Shown: positions 24,220 through 33,350 of the stretch, piece after piece
Layout of the letters: every line of letters begins with the position of its first letter
How positions within the stretch are numbered: position 1 is the stretch's first letter
Source of the DNA: Myxococcus llanfairpwllgwyngyllgogerychwyrndrobwllllantysiliogogogochensis
Lineage (GTDB): Bacteria; Myxococcota; Myxococcia; Myxococcales; Myxococcaceae
Length of the DNA stretch: 64,000 nt
Direction of reading: 5' to 3'
NCBI RefSeq assembly: GCF_006636215.1
Contig: NZ_VIFM01000001.1
Coordinates: 83,579 to 147,578 of the forward strand
Notes under the pieces: model-generated
Told to the model about the DNA's origin: nothing
What the model saw: only the letters and a program-made list of their open reading frames with translations
Database searches by the model: none
Translations under genes and position numbers: made by a program

Positions 24220-27200
24220 TCAGCCCTGGCCCTCGGCCAACCTCGTCTCCCGCCGAGCCCCGTCACCGGGAGCCCCGACGGGACGCCGCGCTTCGCCGCG
24301 CAGCTTCTGCATCAGCACATAGAGGCCGGGGATGAAGGCGAAGTTCACCACCGTGGACACGAGCATGCCTCCGAACACTGCCGTCCCCAGCGAGTTGCGC
24401 GAGGCGGCGCCCGCGCCCTCGGCGGTCATCAGCGGCACCACGCCCAGCAGGAAGGCCAACGACGTCATGAGGATGGGGCGCAGACGGACCTCCGCCGCCT
24501 CCACCACCGCGTCGACGGCGCTCTTGCCGCTCTCGCGCAGCTGCTCCGCGAACTCCACGATGAGGATGGCGTTCTTGCTTGCCAGGCCCACCAGCATGAC
24601 GAGCCCCAACTGACAGAACACGTCGTTGGCGAACCCTCGCATCCACTGCAACCCCAGTGCCCCCAGGATGGCCAATGGCACCGAGAGGATGATGACCAGC
24701 GGAAGGGTGAAGCTCTCGTATTGCGCCGCGAGCACGAGGAACACGAACAGCAGCCCCAGTCCGAACATGACCAGCGTCTCCCCACCGCTCTGCCGCTGCT
24801 CCAGGCTGATGCCCGTCCACTCCGCGCTCATCCCCTGCGGAAGGACCTGCGCGGCCAGTGACTCCATCGCATCCATGGCCTGACCGGAGGACACCCCTGG
24901 GGCGGCCTGACCGCTCAACTCCACCGCGCGGAAGAGGTTGTAGTGGCGGATGCCCTGCGCGGAGACCGTGGGCGCCACCTTCACCAGTGACTCCAGCGGA
25001 ATCATCTCTCCGCTGTCGCTGCGCACGTAGAAGGCGCCAATGTCATTCGGGCTGTCGCGGAACTGTTGCTCGGCCTGGACATAGACGCGGTACGAGCGGT
25101 TCGCGTAGTTGAAGTCGTTGACGTACTGGCTGCCCATGTAGACCTGCATCGTGCTGAAGATCTGCTCGATGGGGACCCCCAGCGCCTTGGCCATCTGCCG
25201 GTCCACCTCCACGTCCAGCAGCGGTGTGTCCGCGTTGAAGCCCGTGAAGACGCCGCGCAACCGGCCCTCCTCGTTGCCCTTCGCCATCAACTCCTGGACC
25301 GTGGCGGCGAGCTGGTCCAGCGAGGAGGTGCCGGCGACGTCCTCGACCATGAACTGGAAGCCGCCGACGCTGCCCACGCCCCGGATGGCCGGAGGCTGGA
25401 AGGGCATCACCCGCGCGCCGTCGATGCGCCCGAACGGCCCGCGCAGCCGCTCCACCAGCGCGGCCACGGACTGGTCCTTCCCCGGCCGCTCGTCCCACGG
25501 CTTCAGCGGGACGAAGATGCTGGCCATGTTGGGGCCCGTGCCCTGAGAGGAGAAACCACCGTTGGCGAAGATGGCGCGCACCTCGGGCTGCGCCTTCAGC
25601 ACCGCCTCCACCTGCTCCATCACCTTCTCCGTCTCGGCCAGCGACGTCCCCTCCGGCCCCTGCACGGAGACCAGGAGGTAGCCCTGGTCCTCGTCGGGAA
25701 TGAAGCCCTTGGGCGTGGCTCGCACGAGCGCCAACGTGGCGCCGAGGCACAGGAAGAACGCCACCAGGATGATGACCGGGCGCTTCAGCAGCCTTCGCAG
25801 GTTCCGGCCATAGGCGACTCGAATCGCGTCGAGCACCGTGTCCACCTGCCGGAAGAGCCACCACTTCTCCCCCGTGTGGTGCACGAGCATCCGCGCGCTC
25901 AAGGCGGGGGTGAGCGTGCAGGCGCAGAAGGTGGAGAGCGCCACCGAGGCGGCGATGGTCAGCGCGAACTGGCGGTAGATGGCGCCCGTGGTGCCGGGAA
26001 AGAGCGCCACCGGGACGAACACCGCCACCAGCACGATGGAGATGGCGATGACCGCGCCCGCCACCTCCTTCATACCCTCGCGAGCGGCCTCCGCGGCCGA
26101 CAGCTTCCGCTCCACCATGAGCCGCTCGATGTTCTCGATGACCACGATGGCGTCATCGACGACGAGGCCCGTGGCCAGGGTGAGGCCGAACAAGGTGAGG
26201 GTGTTGATGGAGAAGTCCATCAACCGCACGAAGGCGAAGGTGCCCACCAGCGAGACGGGAAGCGTGAGGGCGGTGATGAGCACGCTGCGCCAGCCATGCA
26301 GGAACAGGAAGATGACGAGGATGACGAGGACAATCGCCTCCACCAAGGTCCGGAGCACCTCATGGACGGTGGCGCGCACCGCGAGCGTGGTGTCCGTGCC
26401 CGTCCGGTACGTCATGCCCGGAGGGAACTGCGTGGACAACCGCTCCAGTTCCTTGAAGACGGCGTCACGCACGTCCAGGGCATTGGCGGTGGGCAACTGG
26501 AAGGTGACGATTCCCACCGCCTGCTTCCCGTCGAAGCGCAAGAGCGTGCTGTAGTTCTCCGCGCCCATCTCCACGCGGCCCACGTCCTTCACCCGGACGC
26601 TCTTGCCGTCATGCTGGCGCAGCAGGACGATGTCACCGAACTCCTCCGGCTCCACCAGTCGTCCTCGGGCCCGCACAGAGAGCTGGTAGGGCTGGTCCGC
26701 CGCGGACGGAGGCTGGCCCACCTGGCCCGCGGCCACCTGGAGGTTCTGCTCCTGCAACGCACGCGTCACGTCCTGCGGGGTGAGCTTGCGCCGCGCCAGC
26801 TCCGTGGGGTCCAACCACAGGCGCATGGAGAACTTGCGCTCGCCGAAGATGCGGACTTCACCGACGCCTCGCACGCGCTTGATGGCGTCCTTGAGATTCA
26901 CGTCGGCGTAGTTGCTGAGGAACTTCACGTCGTAGCGGTCGTCCGGGCTGAAGAGCGCCACGGACAGCAGAATCTGGCTGGAGGCCTTGTTGACGACGAT
27001 GCCCGTCTGGTTCACCTGCGAGGGCAGGCGCGAGGCCGCGCGGCTGACCCGGTTCTGCACGTCGACGGCGGCCACCTCGATGTCGCGCGTGGACTCGAAG
27101 GTGATGACTATCTGGCTGGAGCCGTCGTTGCTGCTGGTGGAGGTGATGTAGCGCATGCCCTCCACGCCGTTGAGCTCCTGCTCCAGCGGGATGGTGACGG

Positions 27201-27381
27201 CGCTCTCCACGACCTCGGCGCTGGCGCCGACATAGTTGGCCGTCACCGTCACCTGCGGGGGTGCCAGGTCCGGGTATTGAGCGATGGGCAGCGTCGGGAT
27301 GGCGATGGCACCCACCAGCGTCAGCAGGATGGAGCAGACGATGGCGAAGACGGGCCTGCGGATGAAGAAGTCGATGAACAT
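24220..27381 (-). CDS. RND efflux pump inner-membrane transporter (AcrB/HAE1 type)
   Basis: A 1053-residue proton-driven exporter, full length for the family. It opens with MFIDFFIRRPVFAIVCSILL and has the two-fold repeated 6-TM layout with large periplasmic loops after TM1 and TM7. TM4 carries the proton-relay pair in GLVVDDAIVVIENIERLM. The pore-domain segment QYPDLAPPQVTVTANYVGAS and SNDGSSQIVITFES are HAE1 hallmarks. It works with the adaptor (22 bp upstream) and the TolC-like channel to export hydrophobic compounds. ATG 27381 is clear. The operon likely begins at the LolA-like gene, whose promoter region carries the LytTR-type repeats. Confidence 0.95.
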   Translation of the reverse strand: MFIDFFIRRPVFAIVCSILLTLVGAIAIPTLPIAQYPDLAPPQVTVTANYVGASAEVVESAVTIPLEQELNGVEGMRYITSTSSNDGSSQIVITFESTRDIEVAAVDVQNRVSRAASRLPSQVNQTGIVVNKASSQILLSVALFSPDDRYDVKFLSNYADVNLKDAIKRVRGVGEVRIFGERKFSMRLWLDPTELARRKLTPQDVTRALQEQNLQVAAGQVGQPPSAADQPYQLSVRARGRLVEPEEFGDIVLLRQHDGKSVRVKDVGRVEMGAENYSTLLRFDGKQAVGIVTFQLPTANALDVRDAVFKELERLSTQFPPGMTYRTGTDTTLAVRATVHEVLRTLVEAIVLVILVIFLFLHGWRSVLITALTLPVSLVGTFAFVRLMDFSINTLTLFGLTLATGLVVDDAIVVIENIERLMVERKLSAAEAAREGMKEVAGAVIAISIVLVAVFVPVALFPGTTGAIYRQFALTIAASVALSTFCACTLTPALSARMLVHHTGEKWWLFRQVDTVLDAIRVAYGRNLRRLLKRPVIILVAFFLCLGATLALVRATPKGFIPDEDQGYLLVSVQGPEGTSLAETEKVMEQVEAVLKAQPEVRAIFANGGFSSQGTGPNMASIFVPLKPWDERPGKDQSVAALVERLRGPFGRIDGARVMPFQPPAIRGVGSVGGFQFMVEDVAGTSSLDQLAATVQELMAKGNEEGRLRGVFTGFNADTPLLDVEVDRQMAKALGVPIEQIFSTMQVYMGSQYVNDFNYANRSYRVYVQAEQQFRDSPNDIGAFYVRSDSGEMIPLESLVKVAPTVSAQGIRHYNLFRAVELSGQAAPGVSSGQAMDAMESLAAQVLPQGMSAEWTGISLEQRQSGGETLVMFGLGLLFVFLVLAAQYESFTLPLVIILSVPLAILGALGLQWMRGFANDVFCQLGLVMLVGLASKNAILIVEFAEQLRESGKSAVDAVVEAAEVRLRPILMTSLAFLLGVVPLMTAEGAGAASRNSLGTAVFGGMLVSTVVNFAFIPGLYVLMQKLRGEARRPVGAPGDGARRETRLAEGQG

Positions 27382-27403
27382 GGTGCGCTTGAGTCCCCTG
27401 GGT

Positions 27404-28552
27404 TCAGCGACGGCTCTCGCGAAGGTCGTTCTTCACGGCCTCCGCGCGCGGTGCGGATGCGGTGGCCTTCACCGTCACGGGCATGCCGTCGCGCAGGGCC
27501 TGGATGGCCGAGACGGCCACGAGGTCTCCCGCCTTGAGGCCTCCTTCCACGACGTAGGTCCTGTCCCCCAGCGCACCGAGGGTGATGGGCCGGCGCGCCA
27601 CCACCGTCCGGCCCTCCTGCTCCTGAACCACCAGCGCGAAGGGCTGGCCGCTCTGGCGCACCACCGCGAGCGCCGGAATCTGCAGGGCGTCACGGTGAGA
27701 GTAGACGATGCGCGTGCGCACCAGCTCGCTGGGGCGCAGGCCGACGGTGTTGCGGAAGGCCGCCTTCACCTCCACCAGTTGGGTGCGCGGGTCGGCCTGG
27801 GGCGCGATGAAGAAGACGGAGCTGGTGAGCACCACCCTGCCCTGGGCGTCGAGGACCTCCAACACCGTGTCCGGCTTCATCGAGCGCGCGCGGGACGACG
27901 GCACGGAGACGCTCACCTCGAGGACGTCCGCCTGCGCCACGCTGGTCAACTCCGTCGAGGCGCTGACGAAGTCTCCCACGCGCACCAGCACGTCACCCAC
28001 GGTGCCGGCGAAGGGGGCCCGCACCACGTTGAGCTGGAGCTGCACCTGACGCTGCGTCACCTGCGCGACGGAGGAGCGCGCGGCGGCCTCGGCGGCCTGC
28101 ACCTGGGCCCGGGCGCCCTCCAACTCCTGCACACTCGCGAGGCCCTCCCCATGGAGCGCCTCCGTACGGGCCAGCGTGCGGCGCGACAGCTCCAGGTTCA
28201 CCTGTGACGCGCTGAGCTGGGCCTGGGCGCTGTCGAGCGCCGCCGACTCCTCTCTCGCGTCCACCTCCACCAGTGGCGCGCCTTCCGCGACCTGCTGTCC
28301 AGGGCGCACGGGGATGCGGCGCACGGAGCCCGCCACCTGCGGCAGCACCGTCACGCTTCGCCGCGACAGCAGTGAGCCCAGGTACTCGCTGGTGTCCCGC
28401 ACCTCCTGGGGCGCCACCACCACCACCGCCACCTCGCGAGGCGGAGGCGCCGCCGGAGCCACCTTCTGACCCGAGCAGCCCGCCACCGCCGACAGCACCA
28501 CCACACGCCACATCGACTTCTTCAGCGCCCCGAGGGGTCGCACCCACTTCAC
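27404..28552 (-). CDS. RND periplasmic adaptor (membrane fusion lipoprotein)
   Basis: A 382-residue lipoprotein with lipobox SAVAGC (Cys 26 counted from GTG 28552). Order of domains: beta-barrel start, biotinyl-lipoyl half (VLPQVAGSVRRIPVRPGQQV), alpha-helical hairpin (ALDSAQAQLSASQVNLELSR to VAQVTQRQVQLQ), second lipoyl half (VRAPFAGTVGDVLVRVGDFV), and the beta-barrel plus membrane-proximal domain. It bridges the RND pump to the outer-membrane channel. GTG 28552 overlaps the stop of the channel gene (GTGA at 28549-28552), which decides the start; GTG 28561 is in frame but would not give this overlap. Confidence 0.92.
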   Translation of the reverse strand: MKWVRPLGALKKSMWRVVVLSAVAGCSGQKVAPAAPPPREVAVVVVAPQEVRDTSEYLGSLLSRRSVTVLPQVAGSVRRIPVRPGQQVAEGAPLVEVDAREESAALDSAQAQLSASQVNLELSRRTLARTEALHGEGLASVQELEGARAQVQAAEAAARSSVAQVTQRQVQLQLNVVRAPFAGTVGDVLVRVGDFVSASTELTSVAQADVLEVSVSVPSSRARSMKPDTVLEVLDAQGRVVLTSSVFFIAPQADPRTQLVEVKAAFRNTVGLRPSELVRTRIVYSHRDALQIPALAVVRQSGQPFALVVQEQEGRTVVARRPITLGALGDRTYVVEGGLKAGDLVAVSAIQALRDGMPVTVKATASAPRAEAVKNDLRESRR

Positions 28553-29916
28553 CAGTCGCACCGGGCCTCCGTCAGGAATGCGGCCAGGCGTGCCTGGACT
28601 CGCTCGAATTCACGCAGCACCAGGTTCAGCTCCGCCTGGCGGAGGGCCGCTCCGCTCTGCACCAGCTCGAGGCTGCTGCCACGGCCCACTTCAAAAGAAC
28701 GGCGGGTGAGCGTGTCAGTCCGCTCCGCGAGCGCTCTCGACTCGACAGCCGTCTTCACCAGCGCCTCGGCGACCTCCACACCGCGCCGTGCCTGGGCCAC
28801 TTCCAGGGCCACGTCGCGGTGCGCGCCCTCCAGCACCGCGGCGGACTGCTCCTCTATGCCCGTGCGCTCACGCACCAGGCCCTCGCGTCCGCCTCCCTCC
28901 CAGAGGGGCACCGACAGCACGGCGGCGACATTCCAGGTAGCGAACCGACCGAAGCCCGGGTCCGTGGTGAGACCGAAGAGGGTGCTGGAGACGCCCAGCG
29001 TGGGCAGGTAGCCCGCGGAGGCCTGACGCCTGCTGTCGCGCGCGGATTCCACCTGTGCCCGCGCCGCCAACACATCCGCGCGCGCGTCCAGGCGCTCCAG
29101 CGGCGCGCAGTCCTGGCGTGTCTGCTCCACCAACCCCTGGAGGTTGAAGGTCGGGTCGACCCCCACCGCGTGGCCGAAGCCCAGTGAGAGCCCCAGCGAC
29201 TCGCGGGCCTGTCGCAGCTGCTCGTCACCGGCGATGAGCACGCTCCTCGCCACCGCCACGTCCTGACTCACGCGCACCACGTCCAAGGGAGTGCCCGCGC
29301 CCAGTTCGAAGATGCGCTGGGTGAGGGCCTCGCTCTCCAGGGCCCGCCGCAGGCCCACGCTGTTGATTTCGGCGGCGCGCTCGGCGGTGACAGTGGCCAC
29401 CAGCGCCTGGGCCAGGCCCAGCGTGAGGCGACGCCGGACGTCCTGGAGGCTCGCCACCGCGCCCGCCTCCGAGGCCCGGGCCGACGACAGCCCTCGCCAC
29501 GCGCTCAGGTCCACCAGCGACTGCGTCAGCGTCGCGGAGACGGTCCCCAGCGGCACCGTGGGCGTGCGCCCGCTCACGCCAGCCCCCGTCCCCTGTCCCG
29601 GGTTCACCGCGGGAGTGTCGGGGTTGAGCACGTCCAGGGCCACGCTGGCCTGGAGGCGTGCGTTGGGCAGCAGCACCGACAGCGCCTGGCGCCACCGGCC
29701 ACTCGCACGCCGCACCCCAGCCTCCACGCCGCGCAGGTCCGTGGACCGCTCACGCACCAGGGCCAGCGCTTCGTCCCAGGTCTTCACCTGCTGCGCGGCG
29801 GGTGGAACAGGGGCGAGCATCGCGTCCTCCACCCTGGATGGCGCGGCGACAGGAGGGAGCTCGGACTGAACGGACGTGGCGACGAGCGCGAGAAGGAGGA
29901 CGGAAGAAGTGGCCAT
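28549..29916 (-). CDS. TolC-like outer-membrane efflux channel
   Basis: A 455-residue outer-membrane protein with a short signal peptide (MATSSVLLLALVATSVQS). It has the internal duplication of the TolC/OEP family: LVRERSTDLRGVEAGVRRAS ... LTQSLVDLSAW in the first half and ARAQVESARDSRRQASAGYL ... FATWNVAAVLSVPLWEGG in the second, each with long coiled-coil helices. It is the exit duct of the RND system. Its stop is coupled to the adaptor gene by a GTGA overlap; it lies 92 bp after the LolA-like gene. Confidence 0.9.
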   Translation of the reverse strand: MATSSVLLLALVATSVQSELPPVAAPSRVEDAMLAPVPPAAQQVKTWDEALALVRERSTDLRGVEAGVRRASGRWRQALSVLLPNARLQASVALDVLNPDTPAVNPGQGTGAGVSGRTPTVPLGTVSATLTQSLVDLSAWRGLSSARASEAGAVASLQDVRRRLTLGLAQALVATVTAERAAEINSVGLRRALESEALTQRIFELGAGTPLDVVRVSQDVAVARSVLIAGDEQLRQARESLGLSLGFGHAVGVDPTFNLQGLVEQTRQDCAPLERLDARADVLAARAQVESARDSRRQASAGYLPTLGVSSTLFGLTTDPGFGRFATWNVAAVLSVPLWEGGGREGLVRERTGIEEQSAAVLEGAHRDVALEVAQARRGVEVAEALVKTAVESRALAERTDTLTRRSFEVGRGSSLELVQSGAALRQAELNLVLREFERVQARLAAFLTEARCDW

Positions 29917-30008
29917 ACGCCAGACATGGATGAGGGAGGTGGAGTGCCCAGACCGGGCGCTCCCGAGGGCGCGCTGAGCACCCTCGGGAGCACGGGCATG
30001 GGGAACAG

Positions 30009-30761
30009 CTAGCTGCGCGGGGGCGACAGCTTGAAGACGGAGGCTTCGATGGGCGCGTCATAGCGAGCGCCCTGGATGACCTTCTCGCCCTGCTGGCCGT
30101 CGCCCTCCCACTTCACGCGGTGGCTCACCATGATGCCGTCCACGCTGCGGAAGTCGGAGAAGGTGATGGCCTTGTTGTACGCCTTGCCCTCATGGATTCC
30201 GGCGTAGGTGCGGCGCACCTCCAGGAAGGACTTCTGGTCGATGAAGCGAACCTGGGTGGTGGTGCCACGGGTGAGGACCAGCTTGAACGTGGGAGTGCCG
30301 TTCACGTCGTCCGCGCCGTCCATCGCCAGCGAGACGCCCTGGGCCTTCGGGTCCAGCAGCGCGTCATCGAAGTGCGCGCCCTCGGCCAGCGCCGTGTTCT
30401 TCTCCTTGTCCAGCCGCTGTGGCGCGGCCGAGCCCTCCACCGTCCAGCCCTGATTGCCGTCGAACATCTTGGTGAAGGATGTGCCGTTCTTGTCCGTGTC
30501 GTGGCGCATGAGGTTGGGGCGGGCACGCCGCACGTTCGTGGTCGTGACGGTGCTGCCCTCCGTGGCGACGACGGTGAACTGGTAGGTCTTCGCGGCCTTG
30601 AGGCGCGCCTTGCCGCCCATGGCCTGGAGGTGCTTGTCGACGACGGACTGGAGCGACAGCTTGCCCTGGGCGCATTCGGCACCTTCGCCAGCGCTTGCGA
30701 GGGCAGGAGCGAACGTCAGACCAAGGGCGAGCAACGAGGAAACAAAGGACCTGCGCGGCAT
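30009..30761 (-). CDS. Exported LolA-like outer-membrane lipoprotein-sorting family protein
   Basis: A 250-residue exported protein with a signal peptide (residues 1-~24, ending ALASA). It has the LolA/LolB-like beta-fold pattern: LSLQSVVDKHLQAMGGKARL, then strands YQFTVVATEGSTVTTTNVRR, MFDGNQGWTVEGS, FKLVLTRGTTTQVRFIDQKS, and the ISFSDF-type ending ITFSDFRSVDGIMVSHRV. Many myxobacterial proteins of this shape sit next to transport genes; true LolA function is not implied. ATG 30761 has a good Shine-Dalgarno (CGGAGG). It heads the efflux operon, with its promoter in the repeat-rich region 30762-31311. Confidence 0.8.
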   Translation of the reverse strand: MPRRSFVSSLLALGLTFAPALASAGEGAECAQGKLSLQSVVDKHLQAMGGKARLKAAKTYQFTVVATEGSTVTTTNVRRARPNLMRHDTDKNGTSFTKMFDGNQGWTVEGSAAPQRLDKEKNTALAEGAHFDDALLDPKAQGVSLAMDGADDVNGTPTFKLVLTRGTTTQVRFIDQKSFLEVRRTYAGIHEGKAYNKAITFSDFRSVDGIMVSHRVKWEGDGQQGEKVIQGARYDAPIEASVFKLSPPRS

Positions 30762-30851
30762 GGGGTGCCTCCGTGGGTGACTGGGTGACGGACGGCACAG
30801 TGCCCGCGCGAGCGCCGCTCGGCCGGAGTGTTCAGCCGGTGGGGACGAACA

Positions 30852-30886
30852 TGCGGCGAACCGGCACCACCGTGCGGCGAACGGGC
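30852..30886 (-). promoter_or_regulatory. Putative LytTR-type operator upstream of the LolA-like/RND operon
   Basis: The motif TGCGGCGAACSGGC occurs twice (cores GCGAACCGG 30856-30864 and GCGAACGGG 30877-30885) exactly 21 bp apart, about 95-125 bp upstream of the LolA-like start. On the minus strand the core reads CCCGTTCGC, close to the LytTR consensus half-site around GTT and to the AlgR site CCGTTCGTC. The 9-bp half-sites with a 12-bp spacer are the known AgrA/LytTR geometry. Confidence 0.6.
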
Positions 30887-30940
30887 CACATGCGGGGCGC
30901 GACGACGCCCCCGTGAGTCACGACACTCGATGGAGTTGCG

Positions 30941-31311
30941 GTGAACGGGCCACGTGTCGGGCGACTACGCACCGACGAGTCGCCGTTCGGCGATCGCGCA
31001 GGGAGACGACGCGCCGACGAGTCGCGACGCATGACAGCGGGGCGAACGATCAACGCGGCTCATGCGCAGGGAGACGACGCACTGACGAGTCGCGGCACAT
31101 GAGGGCAGGCGGCGAACGGGCAACGCGGCTCTCGCGCAGGACAACGACGCACCGACGAGTCGCGGCACATGAGGGCAGGCGGCGAACGGGCAGCGCGGCT
31201 CTCGCGCAGGACAACGACGCACCGACGAGTCGCGACACATGACGGCCGGCGGCGAACGAGCAACGCGGCTCGCAAGCAGGGCGAGGGGGGCCGTGCCGCG
31301 AGCAGCGTGGC
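30941..31311. repeat. 70-bp tandem repeat array downstream of the LytTR regulator gene
   Basis: Four clear head-to-tail units: 30993-31060 (68 bp), 31061-31130, 31131-31200 and 31201-31270 (70 bp each), flanked by degenerate partial copies at about 30941-30992 and 31271-31311. Units 2 and 3 are nearly identical. Conserved parts are GACGACGCACCGACGAGTCG and GGCGGCGAACGGGCAACGCG. Each unit contains one copy of the GCGAACG core (31042, 31112, 31182, 31252) found in the putative LytTR operators. No gene is supported here. The array fills the gap between the regulator's stop (31312) and the LolA-like promoter. Confidence 0.9.
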
Positions 31312-32118
31312 TCAGCGCAGGTGTTGGAACTTCTCGCGGTGACTGCGAGCGACGCGCAACTCCGTGCCGCCGGTGAGCACCACGACCAAGTCCCTGCGGC
31401 CCTCGCTGCGCAGCTCACGGATGCGACTCGAGTTGACGATGGCCGAGCGGTGGATGCGCATGAAGCGCTCCGGGTCCAGGCGCGCCTCCAGGCCCTGCAT
31501 CGTCTCGCGATGGAGGTAGGCCTTCCCGCCCGCGTGAATCTGCACGTAGTAGTCGGCGGCTTCGATGTATTCGATTTCGTCCACGTCGAGGAACACCACG
31601 CGTCCCGAGTCGCGGATGGCGAGTCGGCGCACCCACCGCTCGGGGGGCGCGAGATTGGGCGCAGGGACGGGAGTGCCCTCACGCTCGCCGTAGGTGGAGA
31701 GCACGGACATCAGCCGCTGACTGAGGTCGGACATCCGCGTCAGGCGAATCTGGGCCTTGGCGCGGCCAATGGCGTCGTGGAAGCGGTCGTCTCGGAAGGG
31801 CTTGAGGAGGTAGTCGAGCGCGTGGATGTCGAAGGCGCGCAGGGCATAACGGTCATACGCGGTGACGAAGATGACCGCGGGCACCTCGCCAGGCCCCAGA
31901 TGGGAGAGCACCTCGAAGCCGTTGAGCTCGGGCATCTGCACATCGAGCAGGACCAGGTCCGGCCGCTGCTCGCGGATGAGACGCACGGCCTCCGGGCCGT
32001 TACCGGCCTCGCCCACCACGCTGACGTCGGGGTCCGTTGCCAGCAACAGGCGCAGGCCCTCGCGAGCCAGGGGCTCGTCATCCACGACGAGCGTGCGAAT
32101 GGCGGCGGCCGCGTTCAT
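31312..32118 (-). CDS. LytTR family response regulator
   Basis: A 268-residue cytosolic regulator. Residues 1-~125 form a receiver domain with acidic pair VVDDEP, phospho-acceptor Asp in LVLLDVQMP and conserved Lys in YLLKPF. Residues ~165-268 form a LytTR DNA-binding domain (IRDSGRVVFLDVDEIEYIEA, then RETMQGLEARLDPERFMRIH and RSAIVN). It should be phosphorylated by the adjacent LytS-type kinase and bind direct repeats. ATG 32118 overlaps the kinase stop (ATGA at 32115-32118). Its likely targets are its own operon (site 33351-33384) and the efflux operon (site 30852-30886). Confidence 0.92.
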   Translation of the reverse strand: MNAAAAIRTLVVDDEPLAREGLRLLLATDPDVSVVGEAGNGPEAVRLIREQRPDLVLLDVQMPELNGFEVLSHLGPGEVPAVIFVTAYDRYALRAFDIHALDYLLKPFRDDRFHDAIGRAKAQIRLTRMSDLSQRLMSVLSTYGEREGTPVPAPNLAPPERWVRRLAIRDSGRVVFLDVDEIEYIEAADYYVQIHAGGKAYLHRETMQGLEARLDPERFMRIHRSAIVNSSRIRELRSEGRRDLVVVLTGGTELRVARSHREKFQHLR

Positions 32119-33305
32119 GACGCGAGCGCCTCTGACGAAGCGGCCTGGAAGGGCAGCTCCAGACGGGCGCGCACGCCGCCTCCGGAGCGGTTCTCCAGCG
32201 TGAAGACATGACCTTCGCCGTAGAGCTGATGCAGGCGGGCGCGCACATTGGCGACCCCGATGCATCCGTCATGCTGGTCCCAGCCAGGAGCCAGCCCGGG
32301 GCCGTCATCAAGCACCTCCAGCACCAGCCGCGAACCCTCGCGCGAGGCACGCAGCTCCACGCGTCCCGCGCCGGAGCGGGTGGCGAGTCCATGCTTGATG
32401 GCGTTCTCCACCAGTGGCTGGAGAATGAGGCTCGGCACGAGCGCACTGAGCGTGGCGGGGTCGATGGCGCGCACCACCTGGAGCCGGTCCTGGAAGCGCG
32501 TCTGCTCGATGTCGAGATAGCGCTCCAGGAAGTCGACGTCCTCGTGGAAGGGAACGAGCTGGCGGCCCGTGCTGTTGAGCGCCATGCGCAGCAGCTCGCT
32601 GACGCCGGTGAGCATGCGGATGGAGCCCGTGGTGTCCTGCTTGCGCACGAGGACGGAGATGGCGTTGAGCGTGTTGAATAGGAAGTGCGGATGGAGCTGG
32701 GCGCGCAACGCGTCGAGCTGCGCATGGACCAGTCGCGTCTCGAGCTGGGACTGGGCCAGTTCGCCCTCGCGGTAGCGGCGGTGGTACTCGACGGCGGAGC
32801 CGATGGCGACGATACCTCCGTAGATGAGCAGGCTCGTGACAACGTACTTGGCCATCAGCAGTGGCAGCAGCTGGCCCAGTGTGCCGTCGCTGATCAACCT
32901 CTCTCCCACGGCCCGGGAGAGGAAGTAGATGAGCGTCGCGTAGGGAACCATGACCGCGGCGAGGGAAGTCAGATGGACCGCGAGACTCCGGTGCCACACG
33001 CCGCGCTCCAGGCGAAACCGCCGTCCGAGCGCGAGGATGAGCGGAGTGACGAACGCCCAGTACTGCCAGGGCGGCACCTGCATCACCAGCGCCCGGGTAA
33101 AGGGGTACGTGGGGTCCTTGGCCTGAGCGTAGAACCACGTGTGGCTGGCGGTGATGATGCCCGGCACGGCGAAGATGAGCATCAACCACGGCAGGCTGCG
33201 CACCAGCTCGCGCAGCGCGGGCAGCGCGGACGCGGAGGGAGCCGGCCGGCGTGTCGCGGCAGCGGACAACAGGACGGGACTCGCGACGGGAGAGGTGGAT
33301 TCCAC
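32115..33305 (-). CDS. LytS/His_kinase-type membrane sensor kinase
   Basis: A 396-residue membrane kinase. About four to five helices occupy residues ~38-190 (LPWLMLIFAVPGIITAS, WAFVTPLILALG, LTSLAAVMVPYATLIYFL, LLIYGGIVAIGSAV). The kinase core is of the His_kinase (PF06580) type: LRAQLHPHFLFNTLNAIS with the phospho-His, then N-box LILQPLVENAIKHG and DDGPGLAPG. These kinases pair with LytTR regulators. It starts at GTG 33305. A possible -10 (TAGAAT, minus strand, 33320-33315) lies 10 bp upstream, and a LytTR-type direct repeat further up. It lies divergent from the 2OG oxygenase gene. Confidence 0.9.
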   Translation of the reverse strand: MESTSPVASPVLLSAAATRRPAPSASALPALRELVRSLPWLMLIFAVPGIITASHTWFYAQAKDPTYPFTRALVMQVPPWQYWAFVTPLILALGRRFRLERGVWHRSLAVHLTSLAAVMVPYATLIYFLSRAVGERLISDGTLGQLLPLLMAKYVVTSLLIYGGIVAIGSAVEYHRRYREGELAQSQLETRLVHAQLDALRAQLHPHFLFNTLNAISVLVRKQDTTGSIRMLTGVSELLRMALNSTGRQLVPFHEDVDFLERYLDIEQTRFQDRLQVVRAIDPATLSALVPSLILQPLVENAIKHGLATRSGAGRVELRASREGSRLVLEVLDDGPGLAPGWDQHDGCIGVANVRARLHQLYGEGHVFTLENRSGGGVRARLELPFQAASSEALAS

Positions 33306-33350
33306 GGCCAGTGGATTCTACGCTCGAACCGGGACCACGTCCGAGCGGGA

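Noticed and set aside
25066..27537. Long plus-strand open frame opposite the RND transporter
   Set aside because: High GC leaves long antisense frames open; the translation is His/Arg/Gly/Glu-rich and shows no family, while the minus-strand RND protein is unmistakable.
30941..31311. CRISPR-like array
   Set aside because: Units are whole tandem repeats of 68-70 bp without unique spacers between short repeats, and no cas gene is present.
30965..31682. Minus-strand frames encoding repeated Arg/Ser/Ala-rich peptides across the tandem array
   Set aside because: The peptides arise only from the repeat and from the frame opposite or shifted to the LytTR gene; there is no Shine-Dalgarno or codon bias.
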